This document shows positions 18,786-30,190 of a DNA stretch of 64,000 nucleotides, piece after piece. Below the pieces are notes generated by a model. That model was not told the DNA's origin. It worked only from the letters and a program-made list of their open reading frames with translations, and searched no databases. The position numbers and the translations under genes were made by a program. How positions within the stretch are numbered: position 1 is the stretch's first letter; each line of letters starts with the position of its first letter. The DNA comes from Nyssa sinensis (Eukaryota > Streptophyta > Magnoliopsida > Cornales > Nyssaceae), in assembly GCA_008638375.1 (NCBI GenBank), contig CM018048.1, positions 9,024,040 to 9,088,039 of the forward strand, in the 5' to 3' direction.

Positions 18786-20080
18786 ACTTTGTTATGTGAT
18801 AGGAGAGGTTAGACCTCGACTTGATTAGACTGGTTGAGATTATGTAATTGGGTGAGTGCATGTTGCTTTAGTGTGTGAAAACTAGACGATATGTGGTATG
18901 CTGGATTATTGATGAACAGGGACTGGATTATGTGCTTGTTGTTTGGGAGATAAGCTAGAAACCTGGATATCCATAGGGTTGGGTGCATACCTAGTTACCT
19001 ATATAGCAGGTTGTATGCTTATTTATGTATGTGTATAATCTGGGGATGGATCTTATATTTGGGTGTTGATACTATGGGTTACGTATTAGCTATAAAATGT
19101 TGCTTCTCAATTCCATATATGCATACTGATTTAGTAACCGTTATAGTACTACGATTATTATTTCTGTTTTTTATATACAGATTGATTTGGTAGTAATGCA
19201 TGTATGAGAGTATGTTTGAACATGTTTATATGTACATGTGTTGTGATATATGTGAATGAGGATTGATGTATATTCATGATTGAAATTGGTGAAGAGTTTT
19301 GCTAAGAATCTTAATGGTTATGGGACTTTATTTAATATGTTGACTAGAATGATGATGGGTTGGAATAACCTTGGATGAAATTGCGATAATTTTTTTGTTA
19401 CCTTCTCTGATGTTTTAGATTTAAAAAAAAAAAACTTTGAGGTATTTCCTTTGGGTTTCATATTTGGAATACGTAGACTGCATTATCTACATGTGATATC
19501 TGATGGTGTAGATATGATTGAAATTAATAAACTAGTTTTTAATACTGCACGACATTTAGTCTTGGTTGTATATAGACTAAGGTGGGTGATGATGGCTTTA
19601 CTTTAAGACTATGATGTTGATGTCTTATGGATGATTATAGTGATTGGAGGATATTAAATTACTAAATTACCTTGAAATGCAACTGATATGTTGATGACAT
19701 TGTGATGAAATACTAGATAATTTCATGGCTTAATTTGAGGTTAGTGAGATGGTCATCACAAGTTTGAGAGCTTATGAGGGTCCTTGTGAACATTGAGGCT
19801 TTCCCTTTACTTTTATTATATTGTTGCATTAGTGAGGTGAGTCATGATACTTGGGTGGATTTGGAGAATTGGCATTGATGAACCAACATATTTTGAGGAT
19901 TTCATTATGTGTTGTACCATGTGGAATGTGCCGTTACAGATGGGATCAGAACCAGACCCTAGCAGGGAGTGTGGAGATGGCTGTACATCGCTGCACGCCC
20001 GCCCAAGTGGACGAGGTTCCTTTGGGGGGAGGGGGTAATGGGTGAGGGAAATGCATTCTGCATCGCCTGGCTGAGGGAGA
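18786..20080 (+). other. Unrecognised interior of the Tekay-like element
   Basis: No coding frame above 70 codons and no pol motif. It ends at GGAGA, the target duplication of the nested solo LTR. Confidence 0.4.
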
Positions 20081-23000
20081 TGTAGAGACTTGAAAAAAAT
20101 AATAAAATAAAATAAAGAAATAAAAATGTATTGAAATTTAAAAGGAAATTTAAAAGCAAGTGGAGCTTGAGATGTGGGGGTGTTAACATAAAAGAAAAAG
20201 AGAAAGCTGTTGCAAGAAAGGGCAACATAATATATATATATATATATGTTATATTATATCATATTATATTATATTATGATATATTATATAATATAGGAAG
20301 CTTCGAGGAAGCTGCTGGGAAAGAAACCGAGAGAAAGAAACATGGGGCGGCACAAGTCGCGTGAAAACAGGGAGAAAAAGAAGAGAAAAATAAAAGAGAG
20401 AAAGAAGAAAAGAGAGAAAAAAGAAGAGGGGCGACGGTTGGCAGAGGGAGAAGTGACTCTCGAGAGATCTAGAGAGCGAGAGATCTAGAGGGTTCAGGTC
20501 GAGAAATTCTTGCCGATCTCACAACCGGATTGCCTTGTCGTACCACCCGTTGGGTTGCTCGGATTTGCGTTGCAGTTTTGTGTGTGGCTGTTTGGGTTTG
20601 ACGCAGAGCAAGAGTTCGGATCGAGAGTAGATGGGTTTTGCGATGGTCGGTGGAGAAGAGAAAAAAATGAAGGAGTGGTGATACAGAGAGAGAGAGAGAG
20701 AGAAAAGGGAAAAAAGGGAAAGAGAAACGGATTGGGCATTGCCGAGAGCAAGGGCCAACGTGCGATGAATCAGGGGCCATGGGTTTTGGATTTCTTGCAA
20801 CTGTTGGATGTTACGAGTGTTGTGATGTTGCGGTTTTGTCGGTGGCTACGGTGACGATTTGATTCAACATTTCCAAGAGCAGTTTGGTTCGGAAAGGGAG
20901 GACAGGTTCTATCTCTATCTTTTTCTTTTCCGTTTTGGTTGCTGTGATGAATTGGAGTTATTCTGATTTCCTGAGGTTTTCAGAAGGTGTTGGTTGGATT
21001 GGATTGAAAGTTAAGCAATGGATTTTTGGATTAGATGGTAATTGAAGTGTGTGTTTGTGTAGCGTTGGAGGCCATTACGATCTGATTTGTTAACAATTGC
21101 GTGTATATAGATATATATATATATATATTTAATGGTTGTAGCAGCAGGTATATTTATATATGTTGGTGTGTTTTTGTGATGCGTTGCAAGGGCTGAATCA
21201 TGTTGGATGTGTGGGTCGTTGGAGAGTCGATTGGATTGGATTTGAGTTGTTATGGGTATTGGGTTTTCTGTAATGGGATTTTAGATTTTTGAAAGGGTCT
21301 TCTTGGTTGATTTTGGTTAGAAAATCATAGGTGAATGGGGGATTTTATGTGTCAAGTTGTTGGGAAGATCATTGGGGTTTGATAAACGGTTGCGAGGTTG
21401 TGAGGTTGCGATTTTGAGATGGGTTCCTCTGTCCCGTTGTTTCGGTTGAGAACGGGGGTTGTGTAGGGGAAGACTGATTTAGCCGGTTAGAGGGGCTGCA
21501 ATTGAGTGCTGCAGAGCCGAAACTATTGGAGCAGCAGTTGAGGATTAGTAAGCGATTTCTTGATCATGTTGCTTTTGGTTTCTAGTGTTTAAGTGGTAGG
21601 ACAGGAAGTGCAAGAATTAGCACTGATTCTCAATGTTGGCTAGGATGATTGAGAGGTCTACAATGGCAGTGACAGAGTTGGTTTCGAGGGCCAAGTAGTA
21701 GCAGCGATCTGGGTATTTCGTTTCAGTGTAGTGAATTGGAGTTTTCATGTTGGACATTTGGGGGCTTGCTTTGCCATTTATTATTGTGGTCACTTGGTCT
21801 GATACTCCAAGTATTGTTATTTGATTAGCGATAATTTAGAACAACAATGGTCAACTTAAGGTTGAATGGTGAATAAAGATAGAAGAAAAATTGGAGGCAG
21901 CTGCGGCAAGAAGGAATTGACAGGAGATGTACAGAGGTAGCAACAGAGAACTAGACAGTAATCTGATGAGAGGAAAGGAAAGTTCTTCAATATCTGATGG
22001 ATGGGATGATAAGATGGATGGGATGATAAAAGGATAGAATCTGATAGGATCATCATCTGCTTGAGGGAAAAAGGCTGAAGAAGCTGATGAAACTGGATTT
22101 AAAATGGCAGGACGACTCGATCAACCTGCCGGTGTGTTTTCTTCAACTTTCGAACCGTGGACTAAAGATGAACTTGGTTGATTGGATTGCATAGTGGACA
22201 CAGCTTAGTGGGGTTGAGATAACCCGATCAGGTATGGTACTTTACTAAGTAAGGAATAGGATTAAATTAGGATTGATGTGCATATTGATTGAATGATTCT
22301 TGTGCTTATCTGATGATAGAAGATCACATAGGAGTTCTTGCTTTGAGACACTTTGAGTTGATTGTTTATTTGCTTCCGTGTTCTTTATGATTATTTGGGG
22401 ATTGTGATTTACTTCTTGAGTTGTCATCATATGTGATTTATGTTTTAGAAGGATTGTTGATATTGTGACATGTGGATTTGCGTAAGTGTTGAGATTGCTC
22501 GAGCATGACACGTAGGTTTGGGATGAACTCTTGTGATGTAAATGCTATTGTTGATCTTAAATATGATGCATTAATTAAAGCATGTTGCATATGCTTATGA
22601 AAGTGATGTTTCATTTGAACTGTACTATTGCATGATGAAATCATGGCATATTAGCATAGTGTGATTTCTTGAAAGCATAGTGTAGGTCAGCACGAGGTGC
22701 TGTGCATTATGAGGGCGTAGGTCCTGTGGTGAAAAACCCAAATTTTGGCCAACATCAGTACCCACGGGCTGACGGGGGCGGACTGTGAAGTGGGACATGG
22801 GTGACATAGAGTTGCATGTGTGCATCGCGCATATTGACATCGCATTGTAGAAATTCATGAATGTGATATTGATTTTGTATGGATGCAGTATATAAATTGC
22901 CATCACATCATATGAATGATTAGGGAGGCATGTAGACATACATGTACACTTGCACATGCCACGACTTAATTTTGTTCCTTGCATTAGTATTGTACCATAC

Positions 23001-23528
23001 CAGCAGTTGAGCTGACCCATTCGTGGGAACCATATTTCAGATGACACTCCCAATACCTGAGACTTGAGGAAGTCTAGCCGAGTGGAGGAGACTTGACTAT
23101 AGATGGATATTTGGCCCGAGAGGCGTGTTTTGTGATGTACGGGCTTAAGCCCAATGACATATATGTTGTATCATGGTTGTATATTTTTGGTTGTATAATT
23201 AGGCGATGTATATTTAACTTTGATAAAGTTGTGGCCATCGAGTGAGGATGGATTGTGATGTGTTTGTATATATATGATGTATTGTGATTATCAGGGGGAA
23301 AAAGGCTCAAAAAATAAAGGAGGTTCTGCCGAAATTTTATAAAACGGGAATGGATGTGTATTGACAAAGATATACGGATGCATAGTTATGTTAGTGGAAT
23401 AGGCTTGTATCTATATTAGTTAAATTGTTGTTTATTTATTCTATTTAGTTACTCGTTTATTTTATTTCCTTTCTTTTGTTTCGCTTGAGTCGCGTCCCCG
23501 GGTTCGGTCGGGAATCCGGGGCGTGACA
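20081..23528 (+). mobile_element. Solo LTR S1 (3448 bp) nested in the Tekay-like element
   Basis: It begins TGTAGAGACTTG, ends GGGGCGTGACA, and is flanked by exact 5-bp duplications GGAGA (20076-20080 and 23529-23533). It contains (TA)n TATA-like tracts near 20230, a purine-rich transcribed-leader-like region, a predicted intron 22232-23040, and the conserved block GTGGTGAAAAACCCAAAT at about 22725. No pol sequence lies inside, so it is an LTR left by LTR-LTR recombination. The family is related to, but longer than, the host element's LTR. Confidence 0.88.
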
Positions 23529-23662
23529 GGAGAGGTGGATGATCCATGGGTAAGGCTGCATGTCTCTATGTTACAATGCATTTTGAATTGATTTTTTTTA
23601 TTATTTGGTCAAAGAGCTGTATTTTTAAATTTTGGGATGAAATTTCTTTAAGGGGGGAAGGA

Positions 23663-26061
23663 TGTAGAGATCCGAAAAATAAGGGTAAATTTTTTGTTTT
23701 TGAGGTAGAACACTTTGCATGCATAGTTTATCCATTTTATCGGTTTTATCGGTAAAGTGTCTTTTTATACTGTTTTCATCGAATGACCTATTTAGAGACA
23801 TATTTAGAGTTTGTCATAGAAGAGTAAAGTGCTTATAATAATGTGAAGTATCTGCTGTATGAAAATTAGCCGAAACGGAAATGGTTTCCGGAATTGGACA
23901 AAAAGGGTATTCGGGTGACCCGGGTGGAACGGGTCTAAGACGACCTCAAATGAAAATTTTTCCTTCTAATAATTTTTATTTAAAATAATTTTATGAACAT
24001 TGGATAAAACATAATTTCAATTTGAGGTGTTTAGGAATGAGCTGTGGAGTAACGGGGTTCATGGCCTCATTAAGGGCAAAATGGTCATTGGCCTTGCCCC
24101 TTTGATTCCCCACTGTAAATACAGCTCATCTAGTTCATTCTTATCACTTAAGCAATCAGAATCTCTAGATATTTCGTCCGTATGGAGAGAGGGAGAGAAA
24201 AGCCCTAAAATCACACATTTTCAAGCTGCCGAAACACATATTTCAAGAGGGAATTTGGCTGAACTTCCTTCTGAGAAAGTGTTCAGCTCAATGAGTACTA
24301 TATACTCATTGAACATTTTTTCCATCCAGCAAGTACATCCTTCTCAATTTAAGAAAAACTGATTTAGGTATGGTTTCTTGCTACTAGAAATAGATCTAGC
24401 TTTTCCTACCTTTCTATGTGTTATTTGAGCTGATTAGAGATGTATTTGTGGCTAGGAAGTTATTTAAGTGGTGTTATTTTGAAGAACCTAGAGTTAGAAA
24501 TTTGGAAATTTTTATTTCCTTTGATTTAATTGATGTTTTATCATTATGAAGAACATGTGGCTTGTCTATGTGTTAGATTGCTATGTTTTGATGTGTATTT
24601 ATGTTGAAAAATTACTTGATGTCATGAAGGAAATGTGATAGGTTGAGGTGGGGAAGCTTTATGGAATTTTAGCAATTTGTGAAAAGTTTAGCATAATCTT
24701 TGTGAATTGCTAGTATAGTGGTTTTGTAGTTTGAATGTGCCTTGAGGTGTGTGGCCATAGTATATGCATGTAAATGATGTTTTGGAAGTGTAAAATTAAG
24801 CGTTTTGTGGGGTGGAATACATGACTTGAAAAGGGGCACACCATGTGTTTGTTGAAATGTCACATTAAGTTTGCATGATGAAATCATGGCATCTTGGCAT
24901 AAGATGATTCTTTGGAAACATGGTGTGGGAGACACGTGGTGCCGGACATTATGAGGGTGCAGATCCTGTGGTGAAAAACCCAAAATTCGGCTGTTGGTAC
25001 TCCATTCCATCGGGGGCGCACCGAAAAGGAGACATACGTGACTGTACTCATGCCAGCAGGGAAGGACCGTATCATGAGACATGGGTGTGGCATAGAGTTT
25101 GCATGTGTGTGTCATACATGATACCTTGCATTGCATTGATCATTGGGAAGGGAAATGCATGGTTTATAAATGCACACTTGCACACGCCACGTCCTAGATT
25201 TGTTTCTAGCATTAGCTTGTGATCATACCAGCAGTTGAGTTGACCCATTCATGGGATACCATTTCAGATGAGACCCTGGAGACTTGAGACTTGTGCAAGT
25301 CTTGAAGAACGGGAGGATACGGACTTCTTTGGAGATTTGGCCCTTGGGACACTTTTTGGGATGTATGGGCATAAGCCCAATTGGTTGTATTTATTTTTGG
25401 ACATGTACTTATTTTGTTTTATACTTGGAAGAAGATGTAAACTTTTGGCCTTGGGCCATTGTAAATTGCATGGGTTGAGACCCAAGTAAATGCTTGATAT
25501 TTCATTTAAATGCATCTTATATGAATGTATATGAATTGATGGAAGTTGTGGCCACTGAGTGAGGGTGGATGTTTATGAAATTTTACATATATATTTTGTG
25601 ACTATTAGGTGAAGGAAATAACTTGGAAAAAAAACAAAGGAAACTATGCCCAAAATTTTGGAAAAAAATTAACAATTGATAAGTGTCTGAACCTCGGAAT
25701 GGGTGAGAAAAGTATCAAAAATGGGGGCTAGAGATTAGGGAAAAAGTGGGCTGAAATGGGTAAGAAATGGCTTAAAAAGCTTAGGAAAAAATAGGTTGAA
25801 AAATGGGTGAAAAAGGGGTCTAAATGACTTGGGAAAAAATCCGGAAAAATGATAAATTTTGGGGCTAATTTGAGATTGTTTTCAAAGACCGTTTTCAAAT
25901 ATAACTTAAATTAATTGGAACACATGTCGGGTTAAGAGGTTAGCGTTAATTTGAGGAAATAATGGGTGAACTTCACTTTAATTTCTTTAATTGTCCATTT
26001 ATTTATTTATTTTAATTTCTTTTCACTCACTCCCGGGTTTGTAAAAATCCGGGGTGTAACA
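23663..26061 (+). mobile_element. 3' LTR of the Tekay-like element (2399 bp)
   Basis: It is preceded by the polypurine tract TTAAGGGGGGAAGGA (23649-23662). It starts TGTAGAGATCC and ends GGGTGTAACA, with target duplication TAAAA after it. The predicted intron is 24368-25267, the same length (900 bp) as in the 5' LTR. Confidence 0.93.
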
Positions 26062-26178
26062 TAAAACCTTTTTTCAAACAGGTCGTAACTCTTTTAAATT
26101 AATCAGAATCTTCTTTATAACAAAATTCAATTTTTTTCTTTTTACCAAACTCAAAAATAAACAAAACAAGACAACAAA

Positions 26179-26210
<32 letters not shown>

Positions 26211-28760
26211 GAGTTTAAAGTTGATAGGGTTGATTCGTAAACATGTAAATTTACTTAATAGAGTTACACTCCCACAACGCAACTGATAAGTCCCTTTGAG
26301 TCCAGACCAATGCCTCATTGGTGGAAATAGCTAACTATTTTGGAGTATCGATTTTTAGCTAGCAGGAATCTCAACTCCAATTAATTATATTAATCTTCTC
26401 ACGATATCACGGTTAATATATTTTAGGATTATATTAATTATATTTATGATTATTCTTAATTTTTTTTTAGTATGTTTATAAAAAAGTTAAAAAATAGTCG
26501 TTATAAATTGATCGTCTAAAATTAACCTTTAAAATTTGTTTGTTAAAAATAACTATTGAAATATGACCTTTAAAATGAGCATTGAAATTTAATTATTAGA
26601 ATATTTTAAGTTAAAAAAATTAAATTCAAAAATATATCTAGTTAAAATAAAAAATAATGTTGAAGTTGACATTCAAAAAAATGACTAACAAAAATAAATA
26701 TAAAGAATTTTTATTTAAAATAACTAGCCAAAATGATCAGCATTGTCAAAATTATTGTTTTTTTCTTTTGAAAAGACACTAGCTATTATGGCTAAAAGAA
26801 AAAAAAAAAAGGATCCAGAAAAAACTATAGGTTATACAAATTAATTTCCAAAAAAAAAAATTGTGTACGACATCTTCCCACTAATAAAGTCTTAAAAAAA
26901 ACAACACTCGCATTTTTTTAATGTATTATAGGTATCATGTATAAGACATTCACAATTATCCTTCGATGATATTAAAAAAAATTTCCTTTAATATATACAA
27001 TCAAATTATCACTTATTCATTAATCTCACATTAGTCCTAGTAGATGTATTCAAGGAAGCTTCCATATTTGTAGTCAAGCCATCAACAATGGATGGAAATT
27101 GTGACATAGATGGCCTTATTTTTTTACTAGAACAAGATGAATGATGTATTAGTCTTTTAAATTATTTTGTGTTTGATCGAATAGCTATAAGTAGAATACT
27201 CTTTAATTACACACAATCCTTTTTAAAATAGTAAACAAAAAGAAGTAACATTGAGACTTTAGAAAAGGTAATTGTGAAAAGTTTTGATCTAAAAGGGGGC
27301 AAAAATAAAAATTAAAGGAATGTATTTAAAAGTTTTTCAAGAAATACCAAAAAAAAAAAAAAATTAAATAAAAAATGTTAGGGCAGGATTGCCTTCATTC
27401 ACTTTGTTCCTAACAAAACATTTGAGGACATCTCTAAGGAATGAAGCAAATCAATGGGAAAGTCAAATTTGATGGGCCACGTAATTTTTTAGAACTCCAA
27501 GAAAATTAGCAACTCAACCTTCAAATTTGCAATTCTCTTTTTTTTGGTGAGCAATTTCCAAAAGTAACAAATTTGTTACTCTCCTTCTAAGATAACAAAT
27601 GAATTTTTTATATTAAAAAAATTATAAAACCAATAAATACACAAAATTTGTGTTCTTATATTAAAAAATTATGAGACGCACGTGTTAATATAAAAATATA
27701 AAAATTATAAAATATAAAAATATTAAAATTTACTATTATCATTATCATTGTAGTGTTAAAATTTAATATAGGCAACAAATTTGTATTAAGGTAACAAATG
27801 ACAACTTTACTGTTTTTCTTGTTTTTTTGCTTCACCCATTGGTTATGGTCTAAGACAATTCTAATTATACACTTCACGTCTTCAGTATTCTGCGCTTACT
27901 AAATATATGTATATGTGTGTATGTGTGTATAAAGACAGAGAGAAAGAGAGAGAGGCGGAAAGAGATATAAACATAAATAGTTAACTTAACATGTTAAACA
28001 GATGGTAATGCGTGATTATCTGGACCATTGGTCTGGAATATACAATAAATTTTCTAGTGTATCTGATACCATGAAGAAGCAAGTCGGATCCACCCAAACA
28101 GGGCATTGAGCAGTGAATATAGGGCTGATGCGAAAATAAATAGAATAGTTGCACCGACTCTGATGTCTTCTGTATTTTATACAAAATACATATCAAACGC
28201 GATATTTTAATAATTGAATAACTTGATAATTAAGATTAAAATGATTAGAATAAATAAAAATTTAATTCCTATAGTAATCCAGTAGTTTAAATATTTTATC
28301 TCATATACATTTGAGTTTATAGTAGAATTACTTTTCTGAAAATTATATTGGTCTCTCCTTTATTATAATGACATTAAACAATTTTTTCTCAGTACAAAAT
28401 TCATTATTAACCGTATTAGAATTTCAATCAAATTTCTTATATAATTAAAATACAATTTTATTTTACACTATATTTTCCTAATTTTTTAAAAATCATAGAT
28501 GAGGGTCTTGTAATTGTCAAATATCATAAGAGTTAACTGAGATAACATTGAACTGTTAGTTTAGAAACTTATCACCCCAAGCTCTCAGGTTCGATTCCTC
28601 TTGCTAGCAACTCTTGAGACCACTTCATCCCTAATTTAGAAACTTATCACCTCAAGCTCTCGGTTCGATTTTTCTTGCTAACAACTCTTAGGGCCACCTC
28701 ACCCTCACGCTCAAGCGTGTGAAGCAGCTCAGGAGATTTCTTAATCAGTGACAGATCTAA
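26062..28760 (+). repeat. Segmental duplication A, right part (paralogue of 55020-57002)
   Basis: This resumes exactly where 13285 stops and matches segment B from about 55023 to the Ns, apart from an extra ~460 bp at about 27842-28305 that B lacks. It has no protein-coding frame that I can support. It contains repeat module R (26324-27835) and, at 28560-28720, two tandem copies of an ~80-bp unit with the motif GGTTCGATTCC or GGTTCGATTTT. Confidence 0.8.
26324..27835 (+). repeat. AT-rich repeat module R, copy A
   Basis: This is one of four copies in the window (others: 40232-41799, 44702-46540, 55262-56727). The module begins GAAATAGCTAACTATTTT and includes GCTAACAACTC-free AT-rich DNA, poly(A) tracts and ATGGATGGAAATTGTGAC. 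I found no clear terminal inverted repeats, target duplications or coding frame. It may be an unclassified transposon or a locally duplicated spacer. Confidence 0.75.
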
Positions 28761-28990
28761 ACCCTAAATTTAGGAGGCAAAAATATAAAAATTAGAATTT
28801 AAGAGGATCTTTTATAGAAATATAACAAATTTGTTGAGAGGGCAATTCTTATATTTTAGAAGAAGTTTTATAAAAATTAGTAGTAAAAAAATCATATTTT
28901 TAAATTTTAGATTTTTCATCTTCCATTAATTACAGGAAAAAGGAAATGCAATCTACCAAGCTATTCCTTCAACTGAAAAAAAAAAACTTT
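28761..28990. other. AT-rich flank of Tat element 2
   Basis: Nothing recognised. The last five bases (ACTTT) compare with CCTTT after the 3' LTR at 39541, a target duplication with one mismatch. Confidence 0.5.
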
Positions 28991-29569
28991 TGATATACCA
29001 CAAAACGACAGACCAATCCCCATATGACACGTGTATCTACAGGTCAATTAGGGGCTCGGTCATCCAAAGCATGCCAAGCATTCAGAATAGACCTACAAAA
29101 CTTAAAGGGTCGAGCACATGCCTACAGAGCAAAGCTACAATCTTGTGGAGCCTACAGGTCCGAGCACAAACCTCCAGAGCACTCTCCGCTACTCAGAGCT
29201 CATCACCGCCTTAATATCTGCCCAGTAGGAAATAAGGAAATAGTCTTCTACAAGAAAATTGTCACACATGGTTATCTCTATTTTGATATAATGTCCAACA
29301 TGAAAACTATTATCTCCGATGATCAAATCCTTACTTTCATGGCTCCAAATCCTAATCAACTTAGGAAAGCCACAATCTATATATTAAACCCTAGAGGTAT
29401 ACTTTATTCTCTATGCTCATTTTTTGGCTTACATTACTTTCTTTTCAATTCAGTTTATTAACTTAAGCATCGGAGCTGGAGCCAATCCGGTGGTCTTCTG
29501 ATCATCTTCTTGAGTGTTCTTCAGGTCGTAGAAGGTCAAAGTCGGCTACAGCCAAAAAGTGCAGCATCA
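28991..29569 (+). mobile_element. 5' LTR of Tat element 2 (579 bp)
   Basis: TGATATACCA to AAAAAGTGCAGCATCA, with a TATA box CTATATATTAAA at 29377-29388. A 145-codon frame inside recurs in the 3' LTR as a consequence of LTR identity and is not annotated as a gene. Confidence 0.95.
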
Positions 29570-29572
29570 GTT

Positions 29573-29590
29573 TGGCGCCATCTGTGGGAA
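29573..29590 (+). other. Primer-binding site of Tat element 2
   Basis: TGGCGCCATCTGTGGGAA starts three bases after the LTR. This class of site is typical of Tat-lineage elements; I do not assign the tRNA with confidence. The TRIM at 41155 has TGGCACCGTCTGTGGGAA in the same place. Confidence 0.8.
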
Positions 29591-29653
29591 TCGACAACAA
29601 TCTCTAAGTGCTCTACTTACCTATAAACTTATTCTCCTTCTTACCGGAGAACG

Positions 29654-30190
29654 ATGGCACCCAATCTCCAACCAAGGAAGAACACTCAAAATACACAAAG
29701 CCCTCAATGTTGCCCGCCTACCGAATGAGGTAGAGGACAGACAGCTGATCCCGTGCGACGGGAGCTTGAGTCAGTCAAGCGGCATAACCAGCTCATGCAA
29801 GAACAGCTTCTAGCCATATCTAGAACTTTGGCAATGCTTACGCAAAATCAGGGGACAAATCCTCCAAATCCGCCGATCAACATTGTTGTTTAGGGGACTC
29901 AACCCCCTATTATCACTACAGAAGAAAGGCCTCATGAAGAGGCTCCCAACCGTCGGCCTGTACACCCCCAAGGAGCTACTCACATTGGCAGAGATCCTCA
30001 GCCGTCGGCGACCGCAGGCTAGGGAATGCGAGCCTTTGTTCCAGATGTCCATTATCGGAGCACCACTAGAGCTCCAACTCCTGGGACTTCACGAGAAAAC
30101 CCAGCACCTCCGGAGGCCCAACCTCATGCGGTTCCAGTTTTCCCAGCTTAGGAGCACTAGAACCCTCTTCCATCTGAGGGGCATGCCTAT
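29654..30190 (+). pseudogene. gag N-terminal region of Tat element 2, before solo LTR S2
   Basis: The ATG at 29654 begins MAPNLQPRKNTQ; stops at 29726-29728 (TGA) and 29891-29893 (TAG) break the frame. The reading frame is proline-rich like the start of gag in copy 1 and stays in register across the S2 insertion when one target-duplication copy is ignored (PSEGHAY then PVHIGAEAV). Confidence 0.7.

Larger units (their letters stand above)
13286..26061 (+). mobile_element. Tekay/Del-like Ty3/gypsy element, interior decayed, probably non-autonomous
   Basis: Two LTRs of 2391 and 2399 bp begin TGTAGAGATCCG and end GTGACA/GTAACA. They flank a TGGTATCAGAGC primer-binding site (complementary to initiator tRNA-Met) and an AAGGGGGGAAGGA polypurine tract. 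The target duplication TAAAA is exact (13281-13285 and 26062-26066), and segment B preserves the empty site. The LTRs are about 95-98% identical by eye, whereas the interior holds only heavily eroded protease and RT remnants and no integrase, which suggests that it moved using proteins from another element. A 3.4 kb solo LTR is nested at 20081-23528. Confidence 0.92.

Noticed and set aside
20469..20854. Overlapping ORFs on both strands near 20.5-20.9 kb
   Set aside because: They are in the purine-rich leader-like part of solo LTR S1; Ser/Leu/Phe-rich translations come from (GA)n and poly-purine DNA.
29024..29461. 145-codon ORF in the 5' LTR, repeated at 38986-39423
   Set aside because: Both copies are the same LTR; the similarity is expected from LTR identity. 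No protein motif is visible and the frame starts upstream of the TATA box.
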